A stretch of 64,000 nt of DNA from Vibrio sp. VB16 (GCF_015594925.2 NZ_CP087590.1:1550001-1614000); one strand, 5' to 3'. Shown: positions 47,917 through 56,889, counted from the stretch's first letter. Notes: generated by a model from the sequence alone, not told the origin. Made by a program: numbers and translations.

Positions 47917-50367
47917 GTGCATCTAACAGGTAATAAGCGGAAAAAACCCATTTCAAATAAAGTCGGCTTCACTGCTCCCGATTCACTGTGGTTACAAACG
48001 AATGCCCTCTCTGCAACGTTAACTTTTATGCAGACTGGCGCACACCCTGATGATGAAACCTCTCCGGCTCTTGCTTATCTGGCGAGAGAGGTTGGGGCTA
48101 GGGTCGTTTACTGTTGTGCCGTTCGGGGAGAGGGTGGGCAAAACAGTATTGGGTCGGAAAAAGAGACGGCCCTTGGTGTTCTGCGTACGAGAGAGATGGA
48201 GCAGGCTGCCTCTAACATCCCTATGGCGCTTTATTGGCTTAATACTGAGCTTGAAGGCGCTATTCGTGATTTCGGTTTTTCAAAAAGTAAAACGGACACG
48301 CTCAAACATTGGGGAGAAGAGAGATTACTGGAATCGTTAGTGCGGTCTATTAGAACGATCAAACCTAATGTAATTTGCCCTACATTTCTCGATGTAGAAG
48401 GGCAGCATGGCCACCATCGAGCGGTTACGGAGGCCACGATTAAGGCGTATACCCTTGCCGCAGAAAAAACAGCCTATCCAGAGCATCTAACGCAAGGGTT
48501 AGATATTTGGCAAGCAAACCAGTTACTTCTTCCCGCTTGGGGGGGAGGAGGAACCTGCTACGACGATCAAATCCCTCCACCATCAATGGACTTTACCCTT
48601 CCGACAGATTCTATCTTAAGAAAATGGAAAATGAGTTGTTTTCAGCTTGGGGAGGAAAGCCGTCAATTCCATCAGACACAGCAGATGGGGTTGGAATTAG
48701 ATGCAAGTATTGGCGAAAAAGCACGCTTTCATATTGTGAGTAATTGCTTTGAAGCCAATAAAAATAACTGCTTAGGTGGTGGTGTTCCGCTCAGTTTGCA
48801 CGCTTGGGCAGAACGGTATCATGAGCAACCTTGCGGGAAAGCAATAGCAAGACTCGCTCAACAGTGTGAGCAGATTAGGAGTAATTATCCTGATCAACAG
48901 CAGATGATATGCAACGTGATAACCGCCCTTGAAATAGTCGAGGACTTGGTTCCAACTGATCCCTATTTGAAAGAGCAACTGTTGATAAAAAAAACGCAGT
49001 TAATCTCTTTATTGGCGAACCTAGCCGATCTTACGTCTCGTGTTGAAATGACAACGGACCTTATGTGTTGTGAGCAACTTGTGCCCTTTACATATTCAGT
49101 GCTGAATAATGGCGTGCATGCGGTGAAAAACTTAACGCTGCGACTGTTTCAACAATCTGGAGAGCTTATCTATGAGAATGAGATTGGTTCTGTTGTTCGG
49201 GATGAAACGCTTACACATCTCAGTCAGTTTACAGCCCCTAAACGTATGTTCTTCCCCTATCAACAACGATTTATTGATGCATGTGATTACGGATCCTTAT
49301 ACGGCGAAATCAGTTTTCTTATACTGGGTGTAGAGGTCACGCAGAAGATAGCGATGCCAGCAACGATTGTTAGACCAAAAGTGAGCCTGCTTAGCGTAGA
49401 GCCGAACCGTTATCTCAATCTTAAAAAACGGCTCGATTTCGATATTTCATTGCAATTGAATTGTCTTGATAGCCGCATTCATTCACTTGATGTCTCGCCT
49501 ACGTTACCGATAGGCTGGAAATCAGAGCCTTCAAAGATGACCCTTGATGTTAAGGAATCCACGAATCAAGACATCCAGTTCAAGATAATCACACCAGTAG
49601 GTACTGAACCTGGTCGATATGAAATTACAGTGGAAGCAAAAAATAATACAGAATGTTGGCGTTCAAGCTTCCAGACGATTCAATACCCTCATATCCAAGA
49701 GACGGGATTCTCGGTTCCTACAAGGGTGGTTGTGGAAGCGGTTGATTGTGAATTACCTTCATCAAAAATCGGGTGTTTCCTAGGGACAACAGACAATTAT
49801 TTACGTCAATTGTCCTCATTGGGGTTTGAAATAGAACCAATAGATAATCTTAAGATGGACACATTAAATCGATTTGATGTCCTGCTAATTGGCAGTTGTG
49901 CCTTTGCTTCAATCAGCCGTTATCCGGCACTCAAATCGTGGGTCGAAAATGGTGGCCGTTTAATCACCTTGTACCATCGTCCTGATGATAACTGGCAACC
50001 CCCTGCAAAGCTGACCATTGGATCACCTTCGATGCGTTGGCGAGTAACTCAGGCGGATAGCCCTGTGATTGTGCTTCAACCTGATTCCGAGATCATGTTG
50101 GAGCCTAACCTACTCACGGATAGCACGTGGCAGCATTGGCGAAAAGAACGGGGTCTTTATTTTATTAAAGAATGGGGAAGTGTGTATAAACCTTTGTTAA
50201 GAATCTTTGATGAAGACGGTACCGAATTTGATGGTATATTACTCTATGGTTGCATAGAAAAAGGGCAGCATATTCACTGTTCTTTATCTGTAGGGCATCA
50301 GCTTGAGAATACGGTTTCAGGTGCAGCATCATTTGTTGCCAATTTGCTGAATAAAAAAGAAATGTAA
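47917..50367 (+). CDS. Large cytosolic PIG-L/LmbE-family deacetylase with NEW3-like and GATase-like C-terminal domains
   Basis: Zinc-dependent deacetylase of 816 residues. The PIG-L domain (about 30-260) has the metal motif AHPDDE at 42-47, RGEGGQN, and the later ligand region QHGHHRA. PIG-L enzymes remove N-acetyl from GlcNAc conjugates (mycothiol, bacillithiol and GPI precursors). A middle region contains Ig-like NEW3-type sequence (VSPTLPIGWKSEPSK to GTEPGRYEITVEAKN). The last 200 residues resemble a ThuA/glutamine-amidotransferase fold (FDVLLIGSCAF, LKSWVENGGRLITLYHRP). No signal peptide is visible, unlike many large PIG-L proteins. I chose GTG 47917, with GGAG upstream. An earlier in-frame start at 47860 would overlap the ATPase gene by 23 bases and lacks a ribosome binding site. 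Confidence 0.85.
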   Translation: MHLTGNKRKKPISNKVGFTAPDSLWLQTNALSATLTFMQTGAHPDDETSPALAYLAREVGARVVYCCAVRGEGGQNSIGSEKETALGVLRTREMEQAASNIPMALYWLNTELEGAIRDFGFSKSKTDTLKHWGEERLLESLVRSIRTIKPNVICPTFLDVEGQHGHHRAVTEATIKAYTLAAEKTAYPEHLTQGLDIWQANQLLLPAWGGGGTCYDDQIPPPSMDFTLPTDSILRKWKMSCFQLGEESRQFHQTQQMGLELDASIGEKARFHIVSNCFEANKNNCLGGGVPLSLHAWAERYHEQPCGKAIARLAQQCEQIRSNYPDQQQMICNVITALEIVEDLVPTDPYLKEQLLIKKTQLISLLANLADLTSRVEMTTDLMCCEQLVPFTYSVLNNGVHAVKNLTLRLFQQSGELIYENEIGSVVRDETLTHLSQFTAPKRMFFPYQQRFIDACDYGSLYGEISFLILGVEVTQKIAMPATIVRPKVSLLSVEPNRYLNLKKRLDFDISLQLNCLDSRIHSLDVSPTLPIGWKSEPSKMTLDVKESTNQDIQFKIITPVGTEPGRYEITVEAKNNTECWRSSFQTIQYPHIQETGFSVPTRVVVEAVDCELPSSKIGCFLGTTDNYLRQLSSLGFEIEPIDNLKMDTLNRFDVLLIGSCAFASISRYPALKSWVENGGRLITLYHRPDDNWQPPAKLTIGSPSMRWRVTQADSPVIVLQPDSEIMLEPNLLTDSTWQHWRKERGLYFIKEWGSVYKPLLRIFDEDGTEFDGILLYGCIEKGQHIHCSLSVGHQLENTVSGAASFVANLLNKKEM

Positions 50368-50381
50368 ACAAGGGTTTGGTA

Positions 50382-51164
50382 ATGGATAAAATGTTCAATT
50401 CGACATTACTTGATGCACTGAAAGTGGACACATCGTCCCCTGGTATGCTCTATCAAAAACTGGCCAGCAATATAAAAATGGCCATTGAGAAAGGGATCCT
50501 GTCGGAGGGAGAGTTTCTTCCACCTCAACGAAATTTGGCCTCTGATTTAGATGTTTCTCGTATCACTGTTTCCAAAGCGATAGATGAACTTGCTAAGCAA
50601 GGCGTTGTTAAACTGATTCCGCGTCAAGGTGTTCAGATTGAACCCTACAACGACTATTCTCCAGTTCCGCCAAAATTGCATCTCTCCGATCAGTATAATT
50701 TTACCAAAGATATGCAGGCTAGAGACATGAAACCTTCGACCCACTGGATAACAAAAGAAAACTGCCTCGCCAGTACTCAAGAAGCCCTTGCGCTGGGTAT
50801 TCCTCAGAACAGTCAGGTAGGGCATTATTGGCGATTACGTTTTGCTGACGACAAACCCCTAGCGATCGAGGTTGCTTGTGTACCTTCTAGCGTCATAGCT
50901 GATAGCGGTGAAGTAGACGATTCTCTGTATGATACGCTGAAATTTAAAGGCTCTTTACCAATAAGAGCGATGCAAACCATCACCGCCCGTCCTGCGGACA
51001 AACGTACCGCTAAGTATTTAGAGGTGCCTGAAGGGAGCGCTGTTTTGTATATCGAACGTAGAGGGTTTGATAGCGTTGATCGCTGTGTTGAATACACACG
51101 CTATTGGTATCTGGGTGACCGATATTGTTTCATTGCTGATATGACACTTGATGTGAATGAGTAA
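50382..51164 (+). CDS. GntR-family regulator with UTRA ligand-binding domain
   Basis: Transcription factor of 260 residues of the HutC/NagR subfamily. The N-terminal winged helix-turn-helix (about 18-85; PPQRNLASDLDVSRITVSKAIDELAKQG) is followed by a UTRA effector domain (about 95-255; YWRLRFADDKPLAIEVACVP, RPADKRTAKYLEVPEGSAVLYIERRGF). UTRA regulators of this type often sense phosphorylated amino sugars such as GlcNAc-6-phosphate, consistent with the neighbouring kinase and deacetylase. The ATG at 50382 has AAGGG seven bases upstream. It probably controls its own operon. Confidence 0.9.
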   Translation: MDKMFNSTLLDALKVDTSSPGMLYQKLASNIKMAIEKGILSEGEFLPPQRNLASDLDVSRITVSKAIDELAKQGVVKLIPRQGVQIEPYNDYSPVPPKLHLSDQYNFTKDMQARDMKPSTHWITKENCLASTQEALALGIPQNSQVGHYWRLRFADDKPLAIEVACVPSSVIADSGEVDDSLYDTLKFKGSLPIRAMQTITARPADKRTAKYLEVPEGSAVLYIERRGFDSVDRCVEYTRYWYLGDRYCFIADMTLDVNE

Positions 51165-51205
51165 CGCGTTATTGCAAGTAAACCAGAGAGGTTAATATAG
51201 GTATT

Positions 51206-52081
51206 ATGACGTTGTATTTGGTTGGTGTGGATGGCGGTGGAACCTCTTGCCGAGCTCGGATTCGTACTCAAGAGGGGGTCCTTGTTGGTGAAGCAAAAAG
51301 TGGTAGTGCCAATATTCTGCTTGGTATTCAAGTTGCGATGCGTTCGATCATCGAATCCATAACTGAAGCAGCCTACTCTGGTGGTTTAAGCGAGTCAGTC
51401 TTTCCCAAAATGCATATTGGACTGGCATTAGCAGGAGCGGAGCAAAAATCGGCTTGGCATGAATTCATGAAACAACGTCATCCTTTTGCCAGCATGACGT
51501 TAAATACCGATGCTTACGGTGCGTGTGTTGGTGCCCATAATGGCGAGACCGGTGCGATTATGATCGCGGGCACTGGGTCTTGTGGTATTTTTCTTGAGAA
51601 CGGAAAGCAACACGTTGTTGGAGGCAGAGAGTTTCCAATCTCGGATCAAGGGAGTGGTGCTATCATGGGCTTACATTTGATTCAAAAAACTTTGCTTTCT
51701 GAAGACGGCATTGGCGTAAAAACGCCGCTTACGGAGCATGTTATGGCGCATTTTAATCACGATGCAGATTGCATTGTTGAATGGTCTAAAAGTGCGCTAC
51801 CGTGCGATTATGGTCAGTTTTCACCTGCGATATTTCGTTATGCGCAATCAGGTGATGAACTTGCTATTAGCTTACTAAAACAGACTGCCTGTGATATTGA
51901 GATGTTTCTTGTTGCTCTACACAAGAAAGGTGCAAACCAGATTTGCCTAATGGGGAGTATCGCCGAGCGAATCAAACTCTGGCTCTCACCACCCGTGCAG
52001 CAATGGATTGTTGAGCCACAATTTGATGCGATTGAAGGTGCGCTGATGTACGCGGGTAAAAAAGAGCACAATCTATTTTAA
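51206..52081 (+). CDS. BadF/BadG-type ATPase, N-acetylglucosamine kinase-like
   Basis: Cytosolic sugar kinase of 291 residues in the actin-fold BadF/BadG/BcrA/BcrD family that includes NAGK. ATP-binding motifs are VGVDGGGTSCRARI (about 4-17), MIAGTGSCGI (about 116) and SDQGSGAIMGLHLI (about 140). It would phosphorylate GlcNAc, glucosamine or a related amino sugar released inside the cell. The phosphorylated product could be the effector of the UTRA regulator encoded just upstream. Last gene of the operon; a terminator follows at 52175. Confidence 0.85.
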   Translation: MTLYLVGVDGGGTSCRARIRTQEGVLVGEAKSGSANILLGIQVAMRSIIESITEAAYSGGLSESVFPKMHIGLALAGAEQKSAWHEFMKQRHPFASMTLNTDAYGACVGAHNGETGAIMIAGTGSCGIFLENGKQHVVGGREFPISDQGSGAIMGLHLIQKTLLSEDGIGVKTPLTEHVMAHFNHDADCIVEWSKSALPCDYGQFSPAIFRYAQSGDELAISLLKQTACDIEMFLVALHKKGANQICLMGSIAERIKLWLSPPVQQWIVEPQFDAIEGALMYAGKKEHNLF

Positions 52082-52174
52082 AAAGTGGGTGGTTTGCTGA
52101 CAACGAATAGCGTTAACAAAGCGTTCATGTCTTTTATATCAAATCAGTGGGTCAATAATGTTACAGAGCTCTAT

Positions 52175-52203
52175 AAGTCCACTTTTATTAGGTGGACTTT
52201 TTT
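52175..52203 (+). terminator. Rho-independent terminator of the amino-sugar-type operon
   Basis: Stem AAGTCCAC/GTGGACTT with a short loop, followed by a T-run to 52203. Confidence 0.88.
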
Positions 52204-52311
52204 AATGGTATGTCTAAGATTTCCCACGTTCATTTATTCATCCAGCAATTCGATCAGATATGGCGCAAATGGCCTAGTGGAATCACCCGCACTATTAATG
52301 TTGTTCACTGG

Positions 52312-52896
52312 TTAGGCTAGTGATTGTGTCATGGCTTCTATTTGATGTTGAATAGCCGTGTCTTTTTCTGGGGTGTATTTGTCGGCCTTTATTATCTGTA
52401 CATTGGTGACACCGATAAAGTTTAAGCAGTAGGTTAACCAAGGCGTAAGAAAGTCGTTATCGGCACCAATTTCCGTACCGCCTGATGTGACTACAACATA
52501 CACCTGTTTGTTTTCTAGCAAGCCAATAGGGCCATTTTCACCATATGAAAAAGTTTCTTGTAAACGAATCAGCAGATCAAAAAAGGCTTTAAATGACGCG
52601 GGCATTGAGAAATTATAGATAGGAATACCAATAACCCACACGTCTGCATTTTTAGCCGACTCTACGATGCGATTGGATGTATTTAGGTCCAATGTTTGCT
52701 CGGCCGTTCTCTCCTTCTCTGGCGTGAAATAACCTTGTATCATTGAGTCTGTTAAAAAAGGTAGCCCTGTCGCAACGTTTAATCTACTGATTTCAATATT
52801 TTTTTTCTTCGATAGACTATCGATGAACTGATTAGTGATTCTTCTGCTGTGGGATTGCTCGCCTCTTCCGCTTGAATCAATGTGCCATACTTTCAT
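52312..52896 (-). CDS. azoR: FMN-dependent NADH-azoreductase/quinone reductase family protein
   Basis: Flavodoxin-fold reductase of 194 residues that would reduce quinones or azo compounds using NADH. The N-terminal strand and phosphate loop (VWHIDSSGRGEQSHSRRITNQF) and the flavin-contact stretches PIYNFSMPASFKAFFDLLIR and VVTSGG are typical of AzoR. It is slightly shorter than E. coli AzoR. Ribosome binding site AAAGGAG. It is divergent from a LysR gene, a common arrangement in which the regulator induces the reductase in response to quinones. Confidence 0.85.
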   Translation of the reverse strand: MKVWHIDSSGRGEQSHSRRITNQFIDSLSKKKNIEISRLNVATGLPFLTDSMIQGYFTPEKERTAEQTLDLNTSNRIVESAKNADVWVIGIPIYNFSMPASFKAFFDLLIRLQETFSYGENGPIGLLENKQVYVVVTSGGTEIGADNDFLTPWLTYCLNFIGVTNVQIIKADKYTPEKDTAIQHQIEAMTQSLA

Positions 52897-53052
52897 TTTG
52901 TGTCTCCTTTAAGATTATTCGAGTGCTTTCTAACGTAAATGTATTCGTCAGCATTTTTGTGTAGATCGCTTTGTATTTGATGGTTCAATAATAGGGTTCT
53001 GTAAAATAAAAAAAAGACCCAATTTTATGTTTATTTGTGCTAAATTTAGACC

Positions 53053-53919
53053 ATGCATCATATTACGATTGAACAAATCCAATGCCTCAAAGCCCTTGTT
53101 GAATACGGGAGCTTTAATATGGCGGCTGAAAGGCAAGGCAAAGCTAAGTCAGCTTTGATCTATTCTATAAAGCGACTCGAAGAGCAATTGGGCTTTAAAG
53201 TCATTGAACGCAGTGGTTATAAAAGTCAGCTAACCGCCAAGGGAAAAGACTTTTTAGAGAGCTCAAAAAAGTTATTGATCGAATACGAACACTTATTAAT
53301 AAAATGTTCGCAGCTCGAATCACACATAGAGTCATTTTTTCGGTTGAGTGTATCTGGTATCTATGGGATGGACATGGTTCATCCAGTGATTGCCAACGCG
53401 ATGTCAGCCTTCCCTCAAACCGAGATTCAATTAGAGAGAGAAATTCTAAGTGGGGAGAAGATGCTCACGACAGGCATGGTTGATTTGGCGATTTTCGAGA
53501 CAATAAAAAACAAGAAAGATCTCGATTATAAACAAATTGATGAAGTCAAAATGGTATTAACCGTTTCATCACAGCACCCCTTTTTAGATATCCCTGCATC
53601 TAACCGAACGATCAAAGATTTGTATAAATACCCTCAGATTATTCAAAGAAGTACGCTCCCTGATAGTGACTATAGCGTTGGTGTTCATACCGATTCGTTA
53701 CAATGGAAAGTATCTGACACACACTCGAAACGTGACATCATCGTGCATGGCCTTGGCTGGGGCCGATTGCCACTGCCATTGATTAGTGAAGATCTAGAAT
53801 CTGGGAAACTGATTCAGCTTGACTGGCTAAAAGATGATGATCTGGTGCCTATATATATTGCGAAGAGAAAGAACAGAATAAAGGGGAAAGTGGCCGAATT
53901 TGTTTGGGACTCATTCTAA
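53053..53919 (+). CDS. LysR-family regulator divergent to azoR
   Basis: Regulator of 288 residues. The helix-turn-helix is at about 5-60 (QCLKALVEYGSFNMAAERQGKAKSALIYSIKRLEEQLG), followed by a LysR substrate-binding domain (SVSGIYGMDMVHPVIANAMSAFPQTEIQLE onwards). The 156-base divergent gap with azoR suggests it controls that gene. It converges on the tyrP-type gene through a bidirectional terminator. Confidence 0.87.
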   Translation: MHHITIEQIQCLKALVEYGSFNMAAERQGKAKSALIYSIKRLEEQLGFKVIERSGYKSQLTAKGKDFLESSKKLLIEYEHLLIKCSQLESHIESFFRLSVSGIYGMDMVHPVIANAMSAFPQTEIQLEREILSGEKMLTTGMVDLAIFETIKNKKDLDYKQIDEVKMVLTVSSQHPFLDIPASNRTIKDLYKYPQIIQRSTLPDSDYSVGVHTDSLQWKVSDTHSKRDIIVHGLGWGRLPLPLISEDLESGKLIQLDWLKDDDLVPIYIAKRKNRIKGKVAEFVWDSF

Positions 53920-53942
53920 GGTTAGTTGTTTAATTGAATGGT

Positions 53943-53971
53943 TAAAGAGAGGCTGGAATCGCCTCTCTTTA
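53943..53971. terminator. Bidirectional terminator
   Basis: Perfect stem TAAAGAGAGGC/GCCTCTCTTTA with a seven-base loop. The A/T ends provide a T-tract on both strands, serving the LysR gene (plus) and the tyrP-type gene (minus). Confidence 0.85.
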
Positions 53972-53979
53972 TCTAGAAC

Positions 53980-55185
53980 TTAACCCAGAGAAGGGAGGTA
54001 ACCGACGGTGATCAAGAACTGAGCCGCAACAATTAATACCCCGAAAGACGAAACCAAAGCTAATGAAACGTTTCCACCCTTCACTTTGTACGTTCCTTCA
54101 TAGCGGCTGTCCTTTCTTACTTTTTTTATCATAACAACAGGAAGAAATATGGCCAATACCGCGAGGGCAATAGCGGCATAACCTAGTGCCATAATAAAAC
54201 CTTGCGGGTAGAATAAAGCAAAACACATTGGGGGTAAAAACGTCACAAACGCAGATAGCACACGATTCAGTTTGCCCTTGTTTTTATTTAATGAATCACC
54301 AAGGTATTCAAATAAACCAAGGCTAACCCCTAAAAAGGAGGTGAGTAGAGCAAGGTCAGCAAAAATTCCGATGATTTGATCAAGCTGGCTAAAGTGGATC
54401 TTGGTAGCCAAAGCAGAAATCAACGCACTCAATCCTTTGCTTTCAGACAATTCTTGCTGGCTAATGACGCCGAGTGTCATTATTTGCCAGAAGAGGTAAA
54501 CAACTAGTGGGATGGCTGAACCGATCACTACCGCTTTTTTCAAAGCCTTAGTATCACCGTCTAGGTAATTTACAATCGCGGGAATGCTTCCATGAAAACC
54601 AAAAGAGGTAAATATCACCGGAATAGAGGCCACAATGAGCCCTTGTTGTAGAGGCATATTAAGAAGATAAGATTCAGTAACATTGGGCGCAAGGAAAAAC
54701 AGTACGGTAACCATTGCCACAAGTTTGGTTGCAAAGAGAACGCGATTGATATGATCAACTGTTCGGGTTCCAACCGTAACAATAAAGGCGACAATAATGG
54801 TAAAGATAACCGTTGCTATCGATCCGTCGACTTCTATCCCTGTAAACTGAGAAATCCGTTCACCAAACTGAGCACCGCCTCCAGCGATATACGCTGAGCA
54901 GAGTGCATAAAACAGAAATAACATCGCAATGCTGGCAACCCATTTCCCCTTATCGCCCAAAAATTGTTTGGCTAACGTATGCAAGGTTGCATTCGAAGGC
55001 GCATGTTGATGCAGCTCTAGCATAAGTAGTGCGGTGTAAGTCATCAATAACCAAAGTACCAGCATTATGGTTAAAGAGGTTGGGAAGCCTATCCCAGCGG
55101 ACGCTAAAGGAAGAGCAAGCATCCCTGCACCTATCGTGGTACCCGCGATAATCAAAGTACTGCCTAAAATCTTGGAATTTATCAT
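53980..55185 (-). CDS. tyrP: Aromatic amino acid permease, TyrP/Mtr type (HAAAP family)
   Basis: Inner-membrane proton symporter of 401 residues with eleven hydrophobic helices. The N-terminal GSTLIIAGTTIGAGMLALPLASAGIGF and the conserved FTSFGFHGSIPAIVNYL near 190 are diagnostic of the tyrosine/tryptophan permease branch. A TyrR-box-like sequence lies upstream (55334-55351), supporting tyrosine transport. Tryptophan specificity (Mtr) is the alternative. Confidence 0.88.
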   Translation of the reverse strand: MINSKILGSTLIIAGTTIGAGMLALPLASAGIGFPTSLTIMLVLWLLMTYTALLMLELHQHAPSNATLHTLAKQFLGDKGKWVASIAMLFLFYALCSAYIAGGGAQFGERISQFTGIEVDGSIATVIFTIIVAFIVTVGTRTVDHINRVLFATKLVAMVTVLFFLAPNVTESYLLNMPLQQGLIVASIPVIFTSFGFHGSIPAIVNYLDGDTKALKKAVVIGSAIPLVVYLFWQIMTLGVISQQELSESKGLSALISALATKIHFSQLDQIIGIFADLALLTSFLGVSLGLFEYLGDSLNKNKGKLNRVLSAFVTFLPPMCFALFYPQGFIMALGYAAIALAVLAIFLPVVMIKKVRKDSRYEGTYKVKGGNVSLALVSSFGVLIVAAQFLITVGYLPSLG

Positions 55186-55682
55186 TGTATATATTTCTTT
55201 ACGGCTGTGAGTGTATGAATAGGTTTAAACACTGCTTGCAAGCTATTGCTTAGTCAGTATGAATGAGAGGGAAGGATTGTGTAGCATATCTGACAAGAGA
55301 TCAAAGGAATGTGTAAAATATTTAATTGCTTTCTGTATGCAATTATTTACATTATGACAAGGGGTTAAATTTGATAGTTTTTGACATGTGATTAATGAGC
55401 ATAACCATTGATAACGGCTATAGCCTGTTTTTGTGGGTCATGAAAAGTTGACCCCGCCTTTTCTAGTGAGGACAATACTTGGGCATTTGGTTTACGGGCT
55501 AGAATTTTTATTTAATAATACTTTTGCCCCTAAATTCTATTTATGCTGTAATCAAAAACCGTTGCACTCATCAATTTCGCGTCCACAGTGCGTATCAAAT
55601 AGCCCTTAGCTATGCCGATGGTGCGAGACCGTCTATATGGTGAGGTTATTTGAATCATTGGTAATGATGAAGAGGATGAACA
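55186..55682. other. Intergenic region between tyrP and alpha/beta hydrolase genes
   Basis: 497 bases. It contains the TyrR-box-like sequence, a small stem GGGTCA/TGACCC (55435-55440 and 55449-55454), and then sequence leading to the hydrolase ribosome binding site (GAGGA). No gene or intact mobile element is visible. Confidence 0.45.
55312..55351. promoter_or_regulatory. TyrR-box-like site(s) upstream of tyrP
   Basis: TGTATGCAATTATTTACA (55334-55351) fits the TyrR consensus TGTAAA-N6-TTTACA with 10 of 12 defined bases. A second, weak half match (TGTAAA at 55312-55317) lies beside it. In E. coli tyrP a strong and a weak box are adjacent. The position is about 130-165 bases upstream of the start codon. 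Confidence 0.5.
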
Positions 55683-56300
55683 GTGGATAAAATTATAATA
55701 TTGCATGGTTTATTTATGCATGGAATAGTGATGAAACCATTGTCAAAAAGATTGCAAAGGGAGGGTTTTGACGTTGAGATAATCAGCTATAACAGCCGAA
55801 ATATTAATGTCGACCATTTGTTCGAGAAGATAGAAAGGGCTCTAAATCCATCAAAACCCAATATCATAGTAGGGCACTCGTTAGGTGGCTTGTTAGCCTT
55901 GTCGTTTTTAGAGAGTAAAAAACCTAGCTATGACTCCATTTCGCACTTAGTCACGCTTGCTAGCCCTCTGAACGGTTCTTCAATAGCTCAGCGGTTAGTC
56001 GAACTTAATTGTAGTAGGCTACTGGGAAATTCGATTCTATATGGCTTGGAGCCAACTTACCGGGTTTGGAGCGGAGAGCAAAAGGTGGGCTCTATTGCTG
56101 GCAATCTTCCTTTGGGAATTAGATCCGTTTTACTAAGGGACAAAGAGAGGTCTGACGGTACTGTCACCATTAATGAAACTAAGTTGCAAGGTATGACAGA
56201 CCATGTAATGCTGGAAAGCAGCCATACCAGTATTATTTATAGCTCGAAAACGGCAAAGCAAATAAAAGCGTTCGTTCAACAAGATCAATTCATTCATTAA
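55683..56300 (+). CDS. Small alpha/beta-hydrolase, lipase/PGAP1-like
   Basis: Predicted cytosolic hydrolase of 205 residues. The N-terminal strand IIILHGLFMHGIVMKPL carries the HG oxyanion motif, and the nucleophile elbow GHSLGG (about 60-65) is followed by a likely catalytic His in ESSHTSII near the C-terminus. No signal peptide. The start is GTG with GAGGA seven bases upstream. Similar small hydrolases act as esterases or lipases; substrate unknown. The ridA remnant begins right after its stop. Confidence 0.78.
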   Translation: MDKIIILHGLFMHGIVMKPLSKRLQREGFDVEIISYNSRNINVDHLFEKIERALNPSKPNIIVGHSLGGLLALSFLESKKPSYDSISHLVTLASPLNGSSIAQRLVELNCSRLLGNSILYGLEPTYRVWSGEQKVGSIAGNLPLGIRSVLLRDKERSDGTVTINETKLQGMTDHVMLESSHTSIIYSSKTAKQIKAFVQQDQFIH

Positions 56301-56337
56301 TAAACCAACAACGACACACCCAGCAAAACTCACCGAT

Positions 56338-56640
56338 ACAACATTATATACATCAGGCCAATTACCAATTAATCCTAATACCGGAAAAATGTCGGAAGAT
56401 GTCGGGGAACAAACCCGTCAATCATTATTAAATGTAGAAGCAATATTAAAGCAAGCCGGATTGGATAAAACTTATATTGTTAAAACAACCGTGTTTGTGA
56501 AAGATCTAAATGATTTTTCAATTATCAATAATGCTTACGCGGAGTTTTTTGGGGATAATTGCCCCGCGCGAAGTTGTGTAGAAGTGGCTAGACTACCTCT
56601 GGATGCCAAAGTTGAAATAGAGGTAGTTGCTACAAAATAA
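56338..56640 (+). pseudogene. 5'-truncated ridA (YjgF/YER057c/UK114 family) remnant
   Basis: The reading frame from 56338 translates as TTLYTSGQLPINPNTGKM and continues to EVVATK at 56637. This matches RidA proteins, which deaminate reactive enamine/imine intermediates, from about residue 28 to the end. The usual first part (about 25-30 residues including the IGPYSQA motif) is missing; upstream codons in frame (THPAKLTD) do not resemble it and there is no start codon before ATG 56389. The arginine motif PARSCVEVARLP is kept. Initiation at 56389 would give only 83 residues lacking the first strands of the fold. I therefore call it a truncated gene, probably inactive; a terminator follows. Confidence 0.75.
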
Positions 56641-56695
56641 ATAATTAGGCGCAATATTGTCTACTAATATTGAAGGATTGATAATACGTTGTCTG

Positions 56696-56727
56696 ATCTC
56701 AATGTTGTTCATTAACATTGAGATTTT
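56696..56727 (+). terminator. Terminator after ridA remnant
   Basis: Perfect 11-bp stem ATCTCAATGTT/AACATTGAGAT with a seven-base loop, followed by TTTT. It insulates the transporter gene from upstream transcription. Confidence 0.75.
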
Positions 56728-56839
56728 ACGACTTAACGTTCCAATGTGTACACCCCTCCTAAAACAGTTGCATTTCCAATAGTCACGATCCTCTCTAGAT
56801 ATAGAATCTAAAATTAAAAATTCTGCAAAAATAAATATT

Positions 56840-56855
56840 TGTGATATAAATCACC
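56840..56855. promoter_or_regulatory. CRP-like binding site
   Basis: TGTGATATAAATCACC matches the CRP consensus TGTGA-N6-TCACA at nine of ten defined bases and is flanked by A/T-rich sequence. It lies about 290 bases upstream of the transporter start, so a long leader is implied if it serves that gene. Confidence 0.55.
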
Positions 56856-56889
56856 ATTAATAAATTTCAAAGCAGTGTTATCTATTGCT

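Noticed and set aside
52108..52122. GCGTTAACAAAGCG resembling a Vibrio superintegron attC boundary
   Set aside because: Only one short motif; no matching inverse core, no second copy and no integrase nearby.
55435..55454. GGGTCA/TGACCC stem as a possible insertion sequence end
   Set aside because: No transposase remnant, target duplication or second end is visible.
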